Assembly: GCA_937897985.1 (NCBI GenBank)
Contig: CALCBD010000005.1
Span: forward strand, 62,001 to 126,000
Source of the DNA: an uncultured Paludibacter sp.
GTDB taxonomy: Bacteria; Bacteroidota; Bacteroidia; Bacteroidales; Paludibacteraceae
Reading direction: 5' to 3'
DNA: 64,000 bases
A program made the translations under genes and the position numbers. Below the pieces are notes generated by a model that saw nothing but the letters and a program-made list of their open reading frames with translations, did no database searches and was not told the origin of the DNA. Within the stretch, counting starts at the first letter, position 1; the number at the start of each line of letters is the position of its first letter. This document shows positions 1-9,843 of the stretch, one piece after another.

Positions 1-1238
1 AGCTTAAGGAAATAAAAACGGCATTTTCAGAAACTAAAACAGTGGATATGAAGGCGCAGGTGCTGGCTGTGAATGACCCGCAATCTATTGTCTCAGAGCA
101 AAAAATAACCGGTTCGCAATTGCAGCTGCAACTAAACGGCGTGACTGGTGAACGAACCCTTTTTGCGAAATTAAAGCAGGGTGAAATGACCTGGTGGCAA
201 CCGATTCATGTTAGTTTGAATTCGGCCGTTGAGATGGTTGCAGGCAATGCGGAAGATGCTGAAAATCTGAATTTGTATCTGAAAAACAACTCAGATAAAG
301 TCGTTACAGGCACTCTGACTGTGGGCAAAAACAGTGGAAATCCGTTTGTGAAAGCATTGACGATTCAGCCCAATTCAACGTCAGAATTAATTCAGGTACC
401 CGCTCAATTTGCGGTAGCAGGAACGAATAATGTTGAATTTATTGCGGGTAATGGGTTGGTTTACAGTGAACAACTGGTCAACTGGGCTTTGCCGGTACAA
501 GCCAAAGCGCAATACGAAAACCTAAATATCAGTGGGTCTTTCAACGACAAAGTGACGAATATTTTTGTGCCAAAAAAATACCTTTCCCCACGCTCTCCTT
601 ACACAACCCTGCAACTGCCACTGCAAGGCATGGGCGACTGGTGTGTCCCACTACGCATTGTGCAGGTAAACGATAGTGGCTTCAGAGCAGTGGCCAAAAA
701 CGATGTGTTTGAAACGCCATTCGGACTGAAATTCTCTACACCCAATGCCGCTGAAAAACCCAATATCGCTTTTGCATCGTTGTGGGATAACTACCCTGAT
801 TCTGTTTCTGTTCCGCTTAGCGGTAAGGCCGGTCATGCCTATTTGCTGATGGCGGGTTCAACCAACCACATGCAGAGCCGGATGGTGAACGGATTGGTAA
901 CCGTGAAATACACCGATGGAACAGAAAGTGTTCTGAAACTGATAAATCCCGAAACCTGGGCACCCATTGAGCGTGATTATTTCACGGATGATTTTTCGTA
1001 TAAAATGAATGCTCCCCGCCCCTATCGGGTAATTCTCAAAACCGGAAAAGTAGCCCGTGATTTGGAAAAAGATATTAAAGGTGATGCTCTTGATGCCCGA
1101 TTAATTGATGGTGGTGGAGCCATTATTCTCGATTTGCCATTGGATATAAACAAAGAACTGAAATCGCTTACCCTCACTACTAAAGCCAACGAAGTGGTGA
1201 TTGGGCTGATGGGAATAACGCTGGAGAGAAATTTTTGA
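1..1238 (+). CDS. C-terminal part of a large DUF4450-like protein (5' end outside window)
   Basis: The frame is open from base 3 with no stop upstream, so the gene starts outside the window and the GTG at 42 is not its true start. About 411 residues are visible. The last ~150 contain a segment (HAYLLMAGSTNHMQSR, then a KYTDGTESVLKL strand, WAPIERDY and a PRPYRVILKTG stretch) that I recall from the C-terminus of Bacteroidota DUF4450 proteins, which are large secreted proteins found in polysaccharide utilisation loci. The preceding part is beta-rich and sandwich-like, with no membrane segment and no T9SS CTD. It lies just upstream of the SusC/SusD locus in the same direction, which fits a glycan-degrading or glycan-binding role. 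The family name rests on memory of the motif, and catalytic residues cannot be judged without the N-terminal part. Confidence 0.55.
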   Translation, partial: LKEIKTAFSETKTVDMKAQVLAVNDPQSIVSEQKITGSQLQLQLNGVTGERTLFAKLKQGEMTWWQPIHVSLNSAVEMVAGNAEDAENLNLYLKNNSDKVVTGTLTVGKNSGNPFVKALTIQPNSTSELIQVPAQFAVAGTNNVEFIAGNGLVYSEQLVNWALPVQAKAQYENLNISGSFNDKVTNIFVPKKYLSPRSPYTTLQLPLQGMGDWCVPLRIVQVNDSGFRAVAKNDVFETPFGLKFSTPNAAEKPNIAFASLWDNYPDSVSVPLSGKAGHAYLLMAGSTNHMQSRMVNGLVTVKYTDGTESVLKLINPETWAPIERDYFTDDFSYKMNAPRPYRVILKTGKVARDLEKDIKGDALDARLIDGGGAIILDLPLDINKELKSLTLTTKANEVVIGLMGITLERNF

Positions 1239-1305
1239 TACTTCGGAAACTGTAAGCAATTTAATGAACCCGAAATAAATTTAGTTGAAAAAAGAACCTG
1301 ATTCA

Positions 1306-1333
1306 TTTAGGGGTTTCTTCACAGCTAAGTGTC
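1306..1333 (+). promoter_or_regulatory. Spaced leader motif, copy 1
   Basis: TTTAGGGGTTT is followed after 9 bases by TAAGTGTC, ending 81 bases before the lipoprotein start at 1415. The same two blocks with the same 9-base spacing recur at 12565-12592 and 17910-17937. Function is unknown; it could be a protein-binding site or a leader RNA element. Confidence 0.4.
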
Positions 1334-1414
1334 TGCTATATGAAATTTGAAATTATTAAATCGGAATGGTAACCTTATGATTGCTGTTCTCTTAAAACCA
1401 TTATTTCTGAAAAA

Positions 1415-2350
1415 ATGAAAAAAACACTTCAATTCGTGGGTTTTATCTCACTGATTTTAGCATTTGGCAGTTGCCGCGAGCAACTTACAATGGACGACAT
1501 TCTGTCACAACGACCTCCGTATAATGCCAGAAATGTAATGGAGTTCAGAATTCCTTCCGCTCCTAATATCGATAATGATGTGGTACTCGACTTTGTTGCA
1601 CTGCCCACAACAGATGCCACTAAATACCGCAAAGTGTCGTGTATAGATGAAGCCAATAAAACCATTTATATCGATTTTCCATCACACATTACCGATACTG
1701 CAGTGGTTTTTAAGGTAATACTCGGTATTGGTGCGCGTTGTGAACCCGGCAATTTTTCCACTCTGAACCTGAAAGACTCAACAACGCTGAAAGTAATTGC
1801 CGAAAGCGGAAAAACATCGACTTATAAAATTGTCCGACTGCGGAATTATAAGTACACCGACTGTCAGATTTTTACGGCATCAATTCCCAATGTCATCGAC
1901 AAAGTTACCGGTTCTCCGGTGAGAACTTCATTTATGATTGGTTCAAATACAGGTGTTTGGAGTAAACCGTTCGATGCTGTCATCTATCTGCCGAGCACCG
2001 CCGATTCCACCAAACTGAAAATTTCATTGAGTTTAAACAATCTAACCTCCTACAAGGCCAAAATTTATGGTCCCTGCGGACCTGATGGGCCACCGGCTTC
2101 TTCGCTGGAAGACAAAAATATGAGCACAAGTTTTGACAATGACGGACCGCTTTACGATTCAACATTTGTCTATTCGACCTATAAAGTTCCCATGACTTAC
2201 GATGCGATTACAGGCCTTGGTGCTACTTTCACTGATGGTGTTTTGTTCCGGTCATTTTCATACAGTGAGACTACAAGAAAATACTACCGGTTGCGAATTA
2301 TCAAATCAAAATTGTTCGATGATAAATTGATTTACTACGATCCAAAATAA
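1415..2350 (+). CDS. PUL-associated surface lipoprotein, unknown family
   Basis: This 311-residue protein starts with a lipoprotein signal peptide (hydrophobic residues 7-18, lipobox FGSC, predicted acylated Cys near residue 20), so it should be anchored in the outer membrane. The rest looks like two or three small beta-sandwich units: ~40-120, with several short beta strands ending in a KTSTYKIVRL stretch that resembles bacterial Ig-like DUF5018-type repeats, and ~130-311. It lies 55 bases upstream of susC in the same direction and probably belongs to that operon. By context it could be a surface glycan-binding protein (SusE/F-like), although those genes normally follow susD. No enzyme motif is visible. 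A weak -7-like TAACCTTA lies at 1370-1377. Confidence 0.8.
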   Translation: MKKTLQFVGFISLILAFGSCREQLTMDDILSQRPPYNARNVMEFRIPSAPNIDNDVVLDFVALPTTDATKYRKVSCIDEANKTIYIDFPSHITDTAVVFKVILGIGARCEPGNFSTLNLKDSTTLKVIAESGKTSTYKIVRLRNYKYTDCQIFTASIPNVIDKVTGSPVRTSFMIGSNTGVWSKPFDAVIYLPSTADSTKLKISLSLNNLTSYKAKIYGPCGPDGPPASSLEDKNMSTSFDNDGPLYDSTFVYSTYKVPMTYDAITGLGATFTDGVLFRSFSYSETTRKYYRLRIIKSKLFDDKLIYYDPK

Positions 2351-2405
2351 CCAATCAATCAAAGATTTTCAAAATAATTATAACCTTGTAATAATACATA
2401 AAGCA

Positions 2406-5400
2406 ATGCATAAATATAAAAATATAAAAGGACTGCCAAAGCTGTTATTATCATGTATTCTTCTTTTAGCAGGTGTTTTACAGGCACAGAACATGAAAAT
2501 TTCGGGAGTTGTGACAGATGGACAGGAAACGGTGATTGGTGCCACTGTCATTGTTAAGGAATTTCCGAAATACGGAACAGTTACCAACGAAAACGGTATG
2601 TTCACACTTCAACTGCCCGCAGGATCGAAAAATCTGGAGATATCCTATGTCGGATACGAAAGTCAGACAGTAAAAATTGAAGGCAAAACATCGGTCAAAG
2701 TGGTGTTGGTTTCGAACCAGAAGGTGCTCAACGAACTGGTTGTTGTCGGATATGGTACCATGAAAAAACGCGATGTAACCGGAGCTATTACCTCTATCAG
2801 CGCCTCCGAAATTAACGGGAGCAAAACAACTTCGGTACTCGAAGCCATGCAGGGAAAAGTTGCCGGTATGATTATTCAGGGAACTTCCGAACCCGGAGCG
2901 AGTTCGTCGGTCATGATTCGCGGAGCTTCTTCCTTATCGACCGATGCCGGAGCTAATAACCCGCTCTATATTGTTGATGGTATGGAAGTTGGATCTATTG
3001 ATAATATTAATCCTAACGATATTGCTTCCGTCGAGGTGCTTAAGGATGCTGCCTCGGCTGCTATCTACGGTTCTAAGTCGGCAAACGGTGTATTATTGAT
3101 TACAACAGTACAGGGAAAAGAGGGTGCGCCCAAAATTGCATTGAATTATTCATACCGGAATTCGAATATTGCACATAAAGTTCCGGTGATGAACCGTCAG
3201 CAGGGTATCGACTATATGAACATCAGAAATTATGCTGCAGGCTCGCTTCCTACAACGGCCATCGATGCGGTTGATACATATAATCCGGTGTTTTCACAGG
3301 ACAATTATTTACAGGATTTGTTGTTCAGAAATGCTCCGACCAACAAAATCGACTTAAGTATAGCCGGTGCAAATAAATCACTTAAATACTATGTCGGTGC
3401 CGGTTTCATGGACGATCAGGGAATCCAGATCAATACCTATAACAAACAGATTACTTTTCGTTCGAACGTTGACTTCACTGCTTCAAAGTTTCTGACCATC
3501 GGAAGTCGGATTTCACTGGTCAAAACTGATCGACGGCTCGCATCTTCCCGTTCGCGCTCGGAGTTGCTTACCCGACCTGCCAATTATCCGATTTATGAAC
3601 TCGACGGAAGTTTTTCGCCGGTGATGAATGGCCGTTCCAACCCAATGGCCGAAGCTATGCTGGGTCCATCGAATACCGATATTTATGACATTAATATGAA
3701 TCAGTTTGTTGAATTATCCTTAATGAAGGATTTAAAATTCAGATCGGGTATTTCAACTGTTTTGACGAATAGTCTGTATTCTGATTTTAACCCGGCGATT
3801 CTCGATTTGTCTTTTTTGCGAAATTCGGTGAATCAAACCACTACATTGTTCTCGTGGACGAATGATAATGTGTTGACCTACACAAAAAAAATCGGCAACC
3901 ACTCCATCAATGCGATGGCCGGATTAAGTTATCAGAAATACAATACAAAAGTTACAACTGTAGATGTAACAGGCAATGTAACCGATAATATGCCTATCTC
4001 AAATACATATTTACAGGCAAAATCAACCACTAAATCAACTGAAACGGGAAATGCCTTAGCGTCGGTATTCGGAAGGGTTTCATATAGTTATCTGGGTAAA
4101 TATCTGTTAAATGCAAACCTCAGGCGCGATGGTTCATCCCGTTTTGGTCTGGATAAACGCTACGGTATATTTCCTTCTGCCTCGGTTGGTTGGAGATTTT
4201 CGGACGAGAAATTTCTTAAATTTTTCAAGCCTGTTATTGATGATGCAAAAATCCGTTTGAGCTATGGTAAAACCGGTAACCAATCGGCATCTAATTTCCC
4301 ATGGCAGGGACTTTATGGTCAGAACGTATATGCGTCGGAACCGGGATTCTATCCGAGTCAGCTCGAGAATAAAAACCTGAGCTGGGAAACTACTCAGCAG
4401 GTCAATTTCGGTATTGACCTGAAAATGTTCAATTCACGCATCGATATTGTTGCCGACTATTATAAAAAACAAACTTCCGATGTGTTATTCCTTGTCAACA
4501 TTCCCGAAACCAACGGATTCAGTTCGGTTTACAGAAACATAGGCAGTGTTGATAATAACGGTTACGAATTTGCCATTAATACAGTGAATATCAAAACCAA
4601 AAAACTGATGTGGAAATCAGGTTTAACGCTGACCTTCAACAACAACATGATTTCTTCGGTTCCGCCGGGTGGACGTCTGTATTCAAACGATATGTACGTT
4701 ATCGACAAGGGTTTTGCATTAGGAACCATGTACGGTTACAAAGCACTGAATATTTTTCCCTACAACGAGTCGAACAATTATGATATGAACTGGAATCAGC
4801 TGACGCCGGTTTTCAACGAAAACGGAGTGTTCAAAGAATATCAACTCAACGGAGTGACTTATACCGGTCAGCGTCAGCAAAAAAGATATGCCACTACTAC
4901 CGGAAAGATTTTCGGAGGTGGTGACGTGAACTGGGACGATGTGAACCACGACGGAGTAATTGATGACAAGGACAGGCAAATCGTAGGTAACGGAGCTCCC
5001 AAAGTTGTAGGTGGCTTAAATAATTCAATCAGTTTTATGGGATTTACCTTGTCGGCATTCTTTAATTTTTCGTTTGGCGGAGATATTTACAAGCGATTTG
5101 CAATTAACAACAATAACTGGGTGTTGTCTTCCATTACACGTGGCGATCCGCGAATCGTTGCTCAGTCGTGGATTGCACCCGGCGATGATGCTAAATATCC
5201 GATGCTTTACGATGATAAAGTGGAAAATACCAGGGCCACAAGTAGCTTATGGATCGAAGATGGTTCGTATATCCGCCTGAAAAATCTGAAACTTTCCTAC
5301 GATTTTCCGGATAAATGGCTGAAACATTTGTACGTGAAGGAGCTCAATGTGTATTGTATGCTTCAGGATTATTTTACCTGGACAAAATATTCGTCATTCG

Positions 5401-5498
5401 ATCCTGAAATGGCCGCAAGTGGCTATAACTACGGTATGGATAACAATAATTATCCTCGTTCAAAAAGTATGTTGATAGGGCTGAATCTTAACTTTTAG
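2406..5498 (+). CDS. susC: SusC-family TonB-dependent outer-membrane transporter
   Basis: The 1030-residue protein has a signal peptide (1-28, ending VLQAQ) and then a carboxypeptidase-regulatory-like domain (~30-100, SGVVTDG to SYVGYES). The TonB-box/plug boundary follows (LVVVGYGTMKKRDVTGA, ~110), then the plug, which carries the family signatures PLYIVDGMEV and EVLKDAASAAIYGSKSANGV (~190-230). A 22-stranded-type barrel runs to the C-terminus, ending in an aromatic Phe. Such proteins import oligosaccharides with a SusD lid using TonB energy. The partner SusD gene starts 57 bases downstream. The start ATG is the only sensible one before the signal peptide. A -7-like TAACCTTG lies at 2381-2388, so a promoter inside the operon is possible. 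Confidence 0.96.
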   Translation: MHKYKNIKGLPKLLLSCILLLAGVLQAQNMKISGVVTDGQETVIGATVIVKEFPKYGTVTNENGMFTLQLPAGSKNLEISYVGYESQTVKIEGKTSVKVVLVSNQKVLNELVVVGYGTMKKRDVTGAITSISASEINGSKTTSVLEAMQGKVAGMIIQGTSEPGASSSVMIRGASSLSTDAGANNPLYIVDGMEVGSIDNINPNDIASVEVLKDAASAAIYGSKSANGVLLITTVQGKEGAPKIALNYSYRNSNIAHKVPVMNRQQGIDYMNIRNYAAGSLPTTAIDAVDTYNPVFSQDNYLQDLLFRNAPTNKIDLSIAGANKSLKYYVGAGFMDDQGIQINTYNKQITFRSNVDFTASKFLTIGSRISLVKTDRRLASSRSRSELLTRPANYPIYELDGSFSPVMNGRSNPMAEAMLGPSNTDIYDINMNQFVELSLMKDLKFRSGISTVLTNSLYSDFNPAILDLSFLRNSVNQTTTLFSWTNDNVLTYTKKIGNHSINAMAGLSYQKYNTKVTTVDVTGNVTDNMPISNTYLQAKSTTKSTETGNALASVFGRVSYSYLGKYLLNANLRRDGSSRFGLDKRYGIFPSASVGWRFSDEKFLKFFKPVIDDAKIRLSYGKTGNQSASNFPWQGLYGQNVYASEPGFYPSQLENKNLSWETTQQVNFGIDLKMFNSRIDIVADYYKKQTSDVLFLVNIPETNGFSSVYRNIGSVDNNGYEFAINTVNIKTKKLMWKSGLTLTFNNNMISSVPPGGRLYSNDMYVIDKGFALGTMYGYKALNIFPYNESNNYDMNWNQLTPVFNENGVFKEYQLNGVTYTGQRQQKRYATTTGKIFGGGDVNWDDVNHDGVIDDKDRQIVGNGAPKVVGGLNNSISFMGFTLSAFFNFSFGGDIYKRFAINNNNWVLSSITRGDPRIVAQSWIAPGDDAKYPMLYDDKVENTRATSSLWIEDGSYIRLKNLKLSYDFPDKWLKHLYVKELNVYCMLQDYFTWTKYSSFDPEMAASGYNYGMDNNNYPRSKSMLIGLNLNF

Positions 5499-5555
5499 AT
5501 CATCGACAGATAATTTTAATCAACTGATATCTAATTAAATAAATTGAAACAGATC

Positions 5556-7202
5556 ATGAAAAAAATAATTATAACCATCCTTGCAATTACTTTCGTTTTC
5601 AGTTCATGTATGGATGAATTTCTCGATGTTAAACCGGTAAGTGATTTATCGACTGAAAATTACTGGAAAACTGAAAATGATGTGAGAACTGAATTAAATT
5701 CGGCTTATGGATTTATTCAGACTACCTATAATACCGGATATGCCCAATGGTTCGAGGGCCGTTCGGATAACTGGGCACCTCTTAACACTACTTCGGGCTC
5801 GAACAGTCCGCTGGCTGCCACTTTTAATCAATTGACCAATCAAATGACTCCCTCTGACTGGACAGGATGGTACAAGATCATTAGTGTGGCTAATTACGGA
5901 TTGTATTATATTCCGAAAACTCCGATTGCAAACAAGGTTAATCAGAACCATTACATTGCCGAAGCTTATTTCTTACGCGCCTGGGCTTATTTTAATATTG
6001 CCCGTATCTGGGGTGATGCACCGTTAATTGTTCAGCCTGTGCTCAATGTCGATGCTATTCAGTATCCACGAAAAAGTTCCAACTCTCTGCTCCTGGAACA
6101 GGTTCGGAATGACATCGACTCATCGTTGGTAAAAGTGGATCGTGACGGTACTCTCGGTGGTTCACGCACTGTCGACAGAAGCAAATTTTCTCTGGCTGCA
6201 CTTTATGCCCTGGCTACCGATTATTACATGTGGATTCACGAATATCAGAAAGCCCTTGATTACAGCGTGCCGTTAAATTTCTTTATGAACAATACAGCTA
6301 TGGCACTGAATGCTACTGCCGATTATTCGAAACTTTTTACACCAACGGATGCTATCAGTCAAACCGAAAATATCTGGATTCTGAAATGGGATTACGTATA
6401 CCAGAACAACATGATTAATCAGGCCGTTTGGGCTTTTATGTCGCCTACGGGTCCTTCGTATACATTCAACAGCTGGTTCTTTAACGGAACGGGTTCATAT
6501 AAAGTGGCATCGTTCAATAACGAACGCCTGAAAGGCTGGAACTGGGATGCCTATTATAAAGGTGACAAACGTAAAGGCTATACACTCGATTCGGTTGCCG
6601 GCGGAACCAGTACATCCACTCCTTATGTAATTGCCAACAGCACTTCGAAGGTAATATTAAAGGCTACTGCCGGTGTAAAACCCACTACAGCTATGCAGGC
6701 TTATAATTACCCGGTGGTAATGTATCGCTATGCAGATATTTTGTTACTCCGTGCCGAGGCTTATAATAAACTCGGGAACATAACAGCCGCTGTGGCCGAA
6801 CTGAAAAAAGTGCGCGACAGAGCAGGCCTGACAGGTACAAAAGTTAAGATTACCGACTCGTCGGGCTATCTCACTCTGGATGGGCCGGTCGATCAGACCC
6901 GCCCGGCTGCAGGCTATACCGCCGACGGGCCCAATGGAAGCAGTAACCAGCTGGAAATGGATATTTTAAAAGAGAGAAGCATCGAATTGCTCGGTGAAGG
7001 AAAAAGGTGGTTCGATTTAGTGCGTACAGGCAAAGCCATGAGCATTATGAACGATTATTTTGACTATGCCAAAACAATTGCTTCGACTACGATTCTTACA
7101 AAATATACAGATGCCAAACAACTTTACTGGCCCGTTTATTACCGGAATGTCAACACAAATCCGAATCTTGACAGTACAATGATAGTAACTAATCCACAAT
7201 AA
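5556..7202 (+). CDS. susD: SusD-family surface glycan-binding lipoprotein
   Basis: Starting at the ATG at 5556 (an upstream in-frame TTG at 5544 adds four unlikely residues), the protein is 548 residues with a lipobox signal (VFSSC). SusD/RagB features follow in order: FLDVKP and NYWKTENDV near the N-terminus, the TPR-like helices with RAWAYFNIARIWGDAPLI (~130-150), RYADILLLRAEAYNKLG (~390), KERSIELLGEGKRWFDL (~470), and the terminal LYWPVYYRN block. It forms the lid of the SusC transporter at the outer-membrane surface and binds incoming oligosaccharide. It follows susC directly, as expected for a co-transcribed pair. Ligand specificity cannot be read from the sequence. Confidence 0.96.
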   Translation: MKKIIITILAITFVFSSCMDEFLDVKPVSDLSTENYWKTENDVRTELNSAYGFIQTTYNTGYAQWFEGRSDNWAPLNTTSGSNSPLAATFNQLTNQMTPSDWTGWYKIISVANYGLYYIPKTPIANKVNQNHYIAEAYFLRAWAYFNIARIWGDAPLIVQPVLNVDAIQYPRKSSNSLLLEQVRNDIDSSLVKVDRDGTLGGSRTVDRSKFSLAALYALATDYYMWIHEYQKALDYSVPLNFFMNNTAMALNATADYSKLFTPTDAISQTENIWILKWDYVYQNNMINQAVWAFMSPTGPSYTFNSWFFNGTGSYKVASFNNERLKGWNWDAYYKGDKRKGYTLDSVAGGTSTSTPYVIANSTSKVILKATAGVKPTTAMQAYNYPVVMYRYADILLLRAEAYNKLGNITAAVAELKKVRDRAGLTGTKVKITDSSGYLTLDGPVDQTRPAAGYTADGPNGSSNQLEMDILKERSIELLGEGKRWFDLVRTGKAMSIMNDYFDYAKTIASTTILTKYTDAKQLYWPVYYRNVNTNPNLDSTMIVTNPQ

Positions 7203-7215
7203 AATTTTTAATCAA

Positions 7216-7884
7216 ATGAAAAGCACAAAAATATATTTTCATATAGTTCTGATTTCGTGCCTCGGCATGTTGTCATCCTGCGAACTTGCCGGTTTGCCAC
7301 TTCAGACCGACTATAAGTACGAGTATTCAAAACCTGATGCACATATCGGAATGACTGCCTATGAGTTTATCAAAAAACGAAGTACTGTGGACATGACCTT
7401 GTTTTTCTACGCCGTGGAAAAAGCTGATTATAAAGCTGAATTTGAAAAACCCGACAGAACATTCCTCCTTTTGAATGATGTGGGTTGTAACCGGTATTTT
7501 ACAAATAAGAAAATCACTTTTCAGGGAATGTCGAAATACGATTTGCAGCAATGGTTGAATCAATTCATCGTGTTGAAAGTCTATACTTCACTCGATCTGA
7601 CAATGTCGCCTGAGATTGTTCCCACTTTACCTTCTGTTTTCTTCAATCAATCAGGCACTTTGCCCCCGAAAGTCAGGTTTCTGAGCATCGATCCTGTCCT
7701 TGTTCAGAACATGAATACCTACAGGGTGCTGATTGATTTTGCCGGTACAATTACCGAAAGAGACATTCTTAAATGTTATTCACTCGAAACGAATATCCTT
7801 CCTTCAAACGGAGGAGTTATTCATATTTTCGACCATTATCCGGAGTATTACCCTAAAGATACGAGTCATCCCGAAATTCCTTAA
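7216..7884 (+). CDS. FAS1 (fasciclin)-like surface lipoprotein
   Basis: The 222-residue protein has a lipoprotein signal (lipobox LSSC, Cys near residue 22). Residues ~45-205 follow the layout of a FAS1 domain: TAYEFIKKR, then a TLFFYAVEKADY helix, a TFLLLNDVGCNRYF block in the place of the usual 'ftvFaPtn' segment, a helix and LNQFIVLKVY where FAS1 has its 'H' block, and a terminal NGGVIHIFDHYP that matches the 'ng.vhvID.vl' motif. FAS1-type lipoproteins encoded just after susD occur in Bacteroidota PULs and are thought to bind ligand or to be structural. The gene starts 13 bases after susD and is almost certainly in the same operon. The FAS1 call is by motif order only. Confidence 0.72.
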   Translation: MKSTKIYFHIVLISCLGMLSSCELAGLPLQTDYKYEYSKPDAHIGMTAYEFIKKRSTVDMTLFFYAVEKADYKAEFEKPDRTFLLLNDVGCNRYFTNKKITFQGMSKYDLQQWLNQFIVLKVYTSLDLTMSPEIVPTLPSVFFNQSGTLPPKVRFLSIDPVLVQNMNTYRVLIDFAGTITERDILKCYSLETNILPSNGGVIHIFDHYPEYYPKDTSHPEIP

Positions 7885-7941
7885 TTCAGGTAAATGTATT
7901 TCTATTCAAACAACTGAGCTATATTTTTTAACATACAATTG

Positions 7942-9834
7942 ATGAAATTAATTATCAGACTGACATTTATTTTTTCATGGTTTTTACTGAGTTCGGTCAA
8001 TGTATCTGCATTAACTGATATTGAACTGAATAAAATTAAAGCAGGTTTTGAACAGAGGCGTCAGCAGGCATTTGAGATGTTGAAAGGCAAACCGCTGATA
8101 GTGGCTAAAAAACAAGCTCCTTTGGAACCCGGCCGCACGCTTTTCACCCGTAACTTCAGCTATTCGCTGGTCGATTTTGCTTTTAAAGCTCTGTGGCTTA
8201 ACGAGCAAATTCAGGAAGCAAATGCTGCTTTACAGCAAAATGCTGATTATTATATCGATAATTTACCTGCAATGCAGGACCGCGACAATTTTTACTGGGC
8301 TGCCGATGAATGGTTGCGCCTGCTTGAATTATTCGGAAGTAAAGGCACTAAGAAAGCGGGCCTGATTACACCCGAAACCGAGGCGAAATTATTTAAAATG
8401 ATGTGGCAATACAACAGGGTTTTTTCCCGAATTTCAAAAGCGGAATATAAAATTAGCGGAACGTGGTTTGTGGATGAGTCTGAAAATCACCATATTCAGC
8501 GATTTTCCACTTACTGGCACTTTGCCAAATTTCTGAAGGATAACAGTGCTTATAAGCATTTGAAATATGATGATGGCTATACTTCAGTCAGACATTATGA
8601 TGCATGGACGGTTTATATCAAACACTGGATTGCCGAACGTGCTAAAAAAGGATTATTTGTGGAAATGGCAAATGAGGGTTACGGACTCGAAACTCTGAAA
8701 GGTGTGTACAACTTTTTCGATTTCGGCGATAATGAGATGCGAAGTTTATCGGGCAAATTACTCGACCTTTACTGGGCAAGCTGGGCCGAAGAGCAAATCA
8801 ACGGAGTTCGTGGTGGAAGTAAAAACCGCGTGTATCCGGGCAAAGAAAGTAAATCCGGACAGGGTGAATTCTGGCAAATGGCCTGGTATTATCTCGGAAT
8901 TGCAAAACCCGCTCCACCGGCTCGTAACCTGATGACCCTTGTGGCAAGTGATTACCGTATGCCTCTGGTAGTTATGGATATAGCACTCGACGTTCAGGGG
9001 CGGGGATGCTATGAGATTAAAGAACGCAGATTAGGACTGGCAGTCGAAGGTTATCACATGAATCCCGATTATCGTCTGCGCCAGGATTCGGGCGGATTGT
9101 TACGATACAGCTATTGCACTCCCGATTTTATTATCGGGGCAGCACATTTCGAAGCCCGTAAATGGCAGGACTGGACGCTCATCAGTAGTCAGAACCGCTG
9201 GCAGGGAGTCATTTTTAGTGGCGATGACAATGCACGTATTTTTCCCCAGTGCAGTCTTAATGATACATACCGCGCTTATAATCAGCATTGGAGTGTTCAG
9301 AACAAAGGCTGTATCATCACTCAGAAACTTCCTGAAGGCTATGCCTGGGATGCAAAACCAATGCGTGTTTTTTTCAGCAATGCCGGTCTTACCAATTTTA
9401 AGGAAATCAACGGTTGGGTGTTTGCCGAAAGCAAAGGTGCATATACTGCTGTAAAATGTGTATTGAAAGGCTATGTGTGGACGAACGACGAAGATGGTAA
9501 ATGGATGGTTTGCGAAGATGAGCTTACTCCTTTAATTATCGAGGTCGTCCGTAAATGTGATTATGATAGTTATGATGCTTTTCAGACGAAAATCCTAAAG
9601 AATGCTCTGACCTGCGATGCTCAAATTCTTCATTATCATTCTTCCTACGGCGATGATTTCGGATTTTATACTGATTATTCGAAACTGGCAACAGTGAACG
9701 GAAAAACAATCGATATCCAGCCGAAACTTGTATTCGACAGTCCGTTTATTAAATCTGTCTGGAACAGTGGAATTGTTGATATTTCAAAAGGTGACCGTGG
9801 TATCAGACTTGATTTTACACTTCAATCAAAATAA
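7942..9834 (+). CDS. Large secreted protein, probable toroid/beta-sandwich polysaccharide-active enzyme, family not recognised
   Basis: Translation most likely starts at the ATG at 7942 (the TTG just before it is unlikely), giving 630 residues with an SPI signal peptide (~1-24). Residues ~30-360 are helix-rich with many aromatic residues (DRDNFYWAADEWLRLLELFG, ENHHIQRFSTYWHF, AERAKKGLFVEMANEGY). Residues ~370-630 are strand-rich (SQNRWQGVIF, YRAYNQHWSV). This two-part layout resembles alginate, heparin or chondroitin lyases with an alpha/alpha toroid and beta-sandwich. The conserved Asn182-His183-His184 and the RYSYCTPDF tyrosines are candidate catalytic residues. The next gene carries a clear paralogue in which these are kept. 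Position in the susCD operon supports a role in degrading the imported glycan. I do not recognise the family, so the enzyme class is inference. Confidence 0.75.
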   Translation: MKLIIRLTFIFSWFLLSSVNVSALTDIELNKIKAGFEQRRQQAFEMLKGKPLIVAKKQAPLEPGRTLFTRNFSYSLVDFAFKALWLNEQIQEANAALQQNADYYIDNLPAMQDRDNFYWAADEWLRLLELFGSKGTKKAGLITPETEAKLFKMMWQYNRVFSRISKAEYKISGTWFVDESENHHIQRFSTYWHFAKFLKDNSAYKHLKYDDGYTSVRHYDAWTVYIKHWIAERAKKGLFVEMANEGYGLETLKGVYNFFDFGDNEMRSLSGKLLDLYWASWAEEQINGVRGGSKNRVYPGKESKSGQGEFWQMAWYYLGIAKPAPPARNLMTLVASDYRMPLVVMDIALDVQGRGCYEIKERRLGLAVEGYHMNPDYRLRQDSGGLLRYSYCTPDFIIGAAHFEARKWQDWTLISSQNRWQGVIFSGDDNARIFPQCSLNDTYRAYNQHWSVQNKGCIITQKLPEGYAWDAKPMRVFFSNAGLTNFKEINGWVFAESKGAYTAVKCVLKGYVWTNDEDGKWMVCEDELTPLIIEVVRKCDYDSYDAFQTKILKNALTCDAQILHYHSSYGDDFGFYTDYSKLATVNGKTIDIQPKLVFDSPFIKSVWNSGIVDISKGDRGIRLDFTLQSK

Positions 9835-9843
9835 AAACACAAT

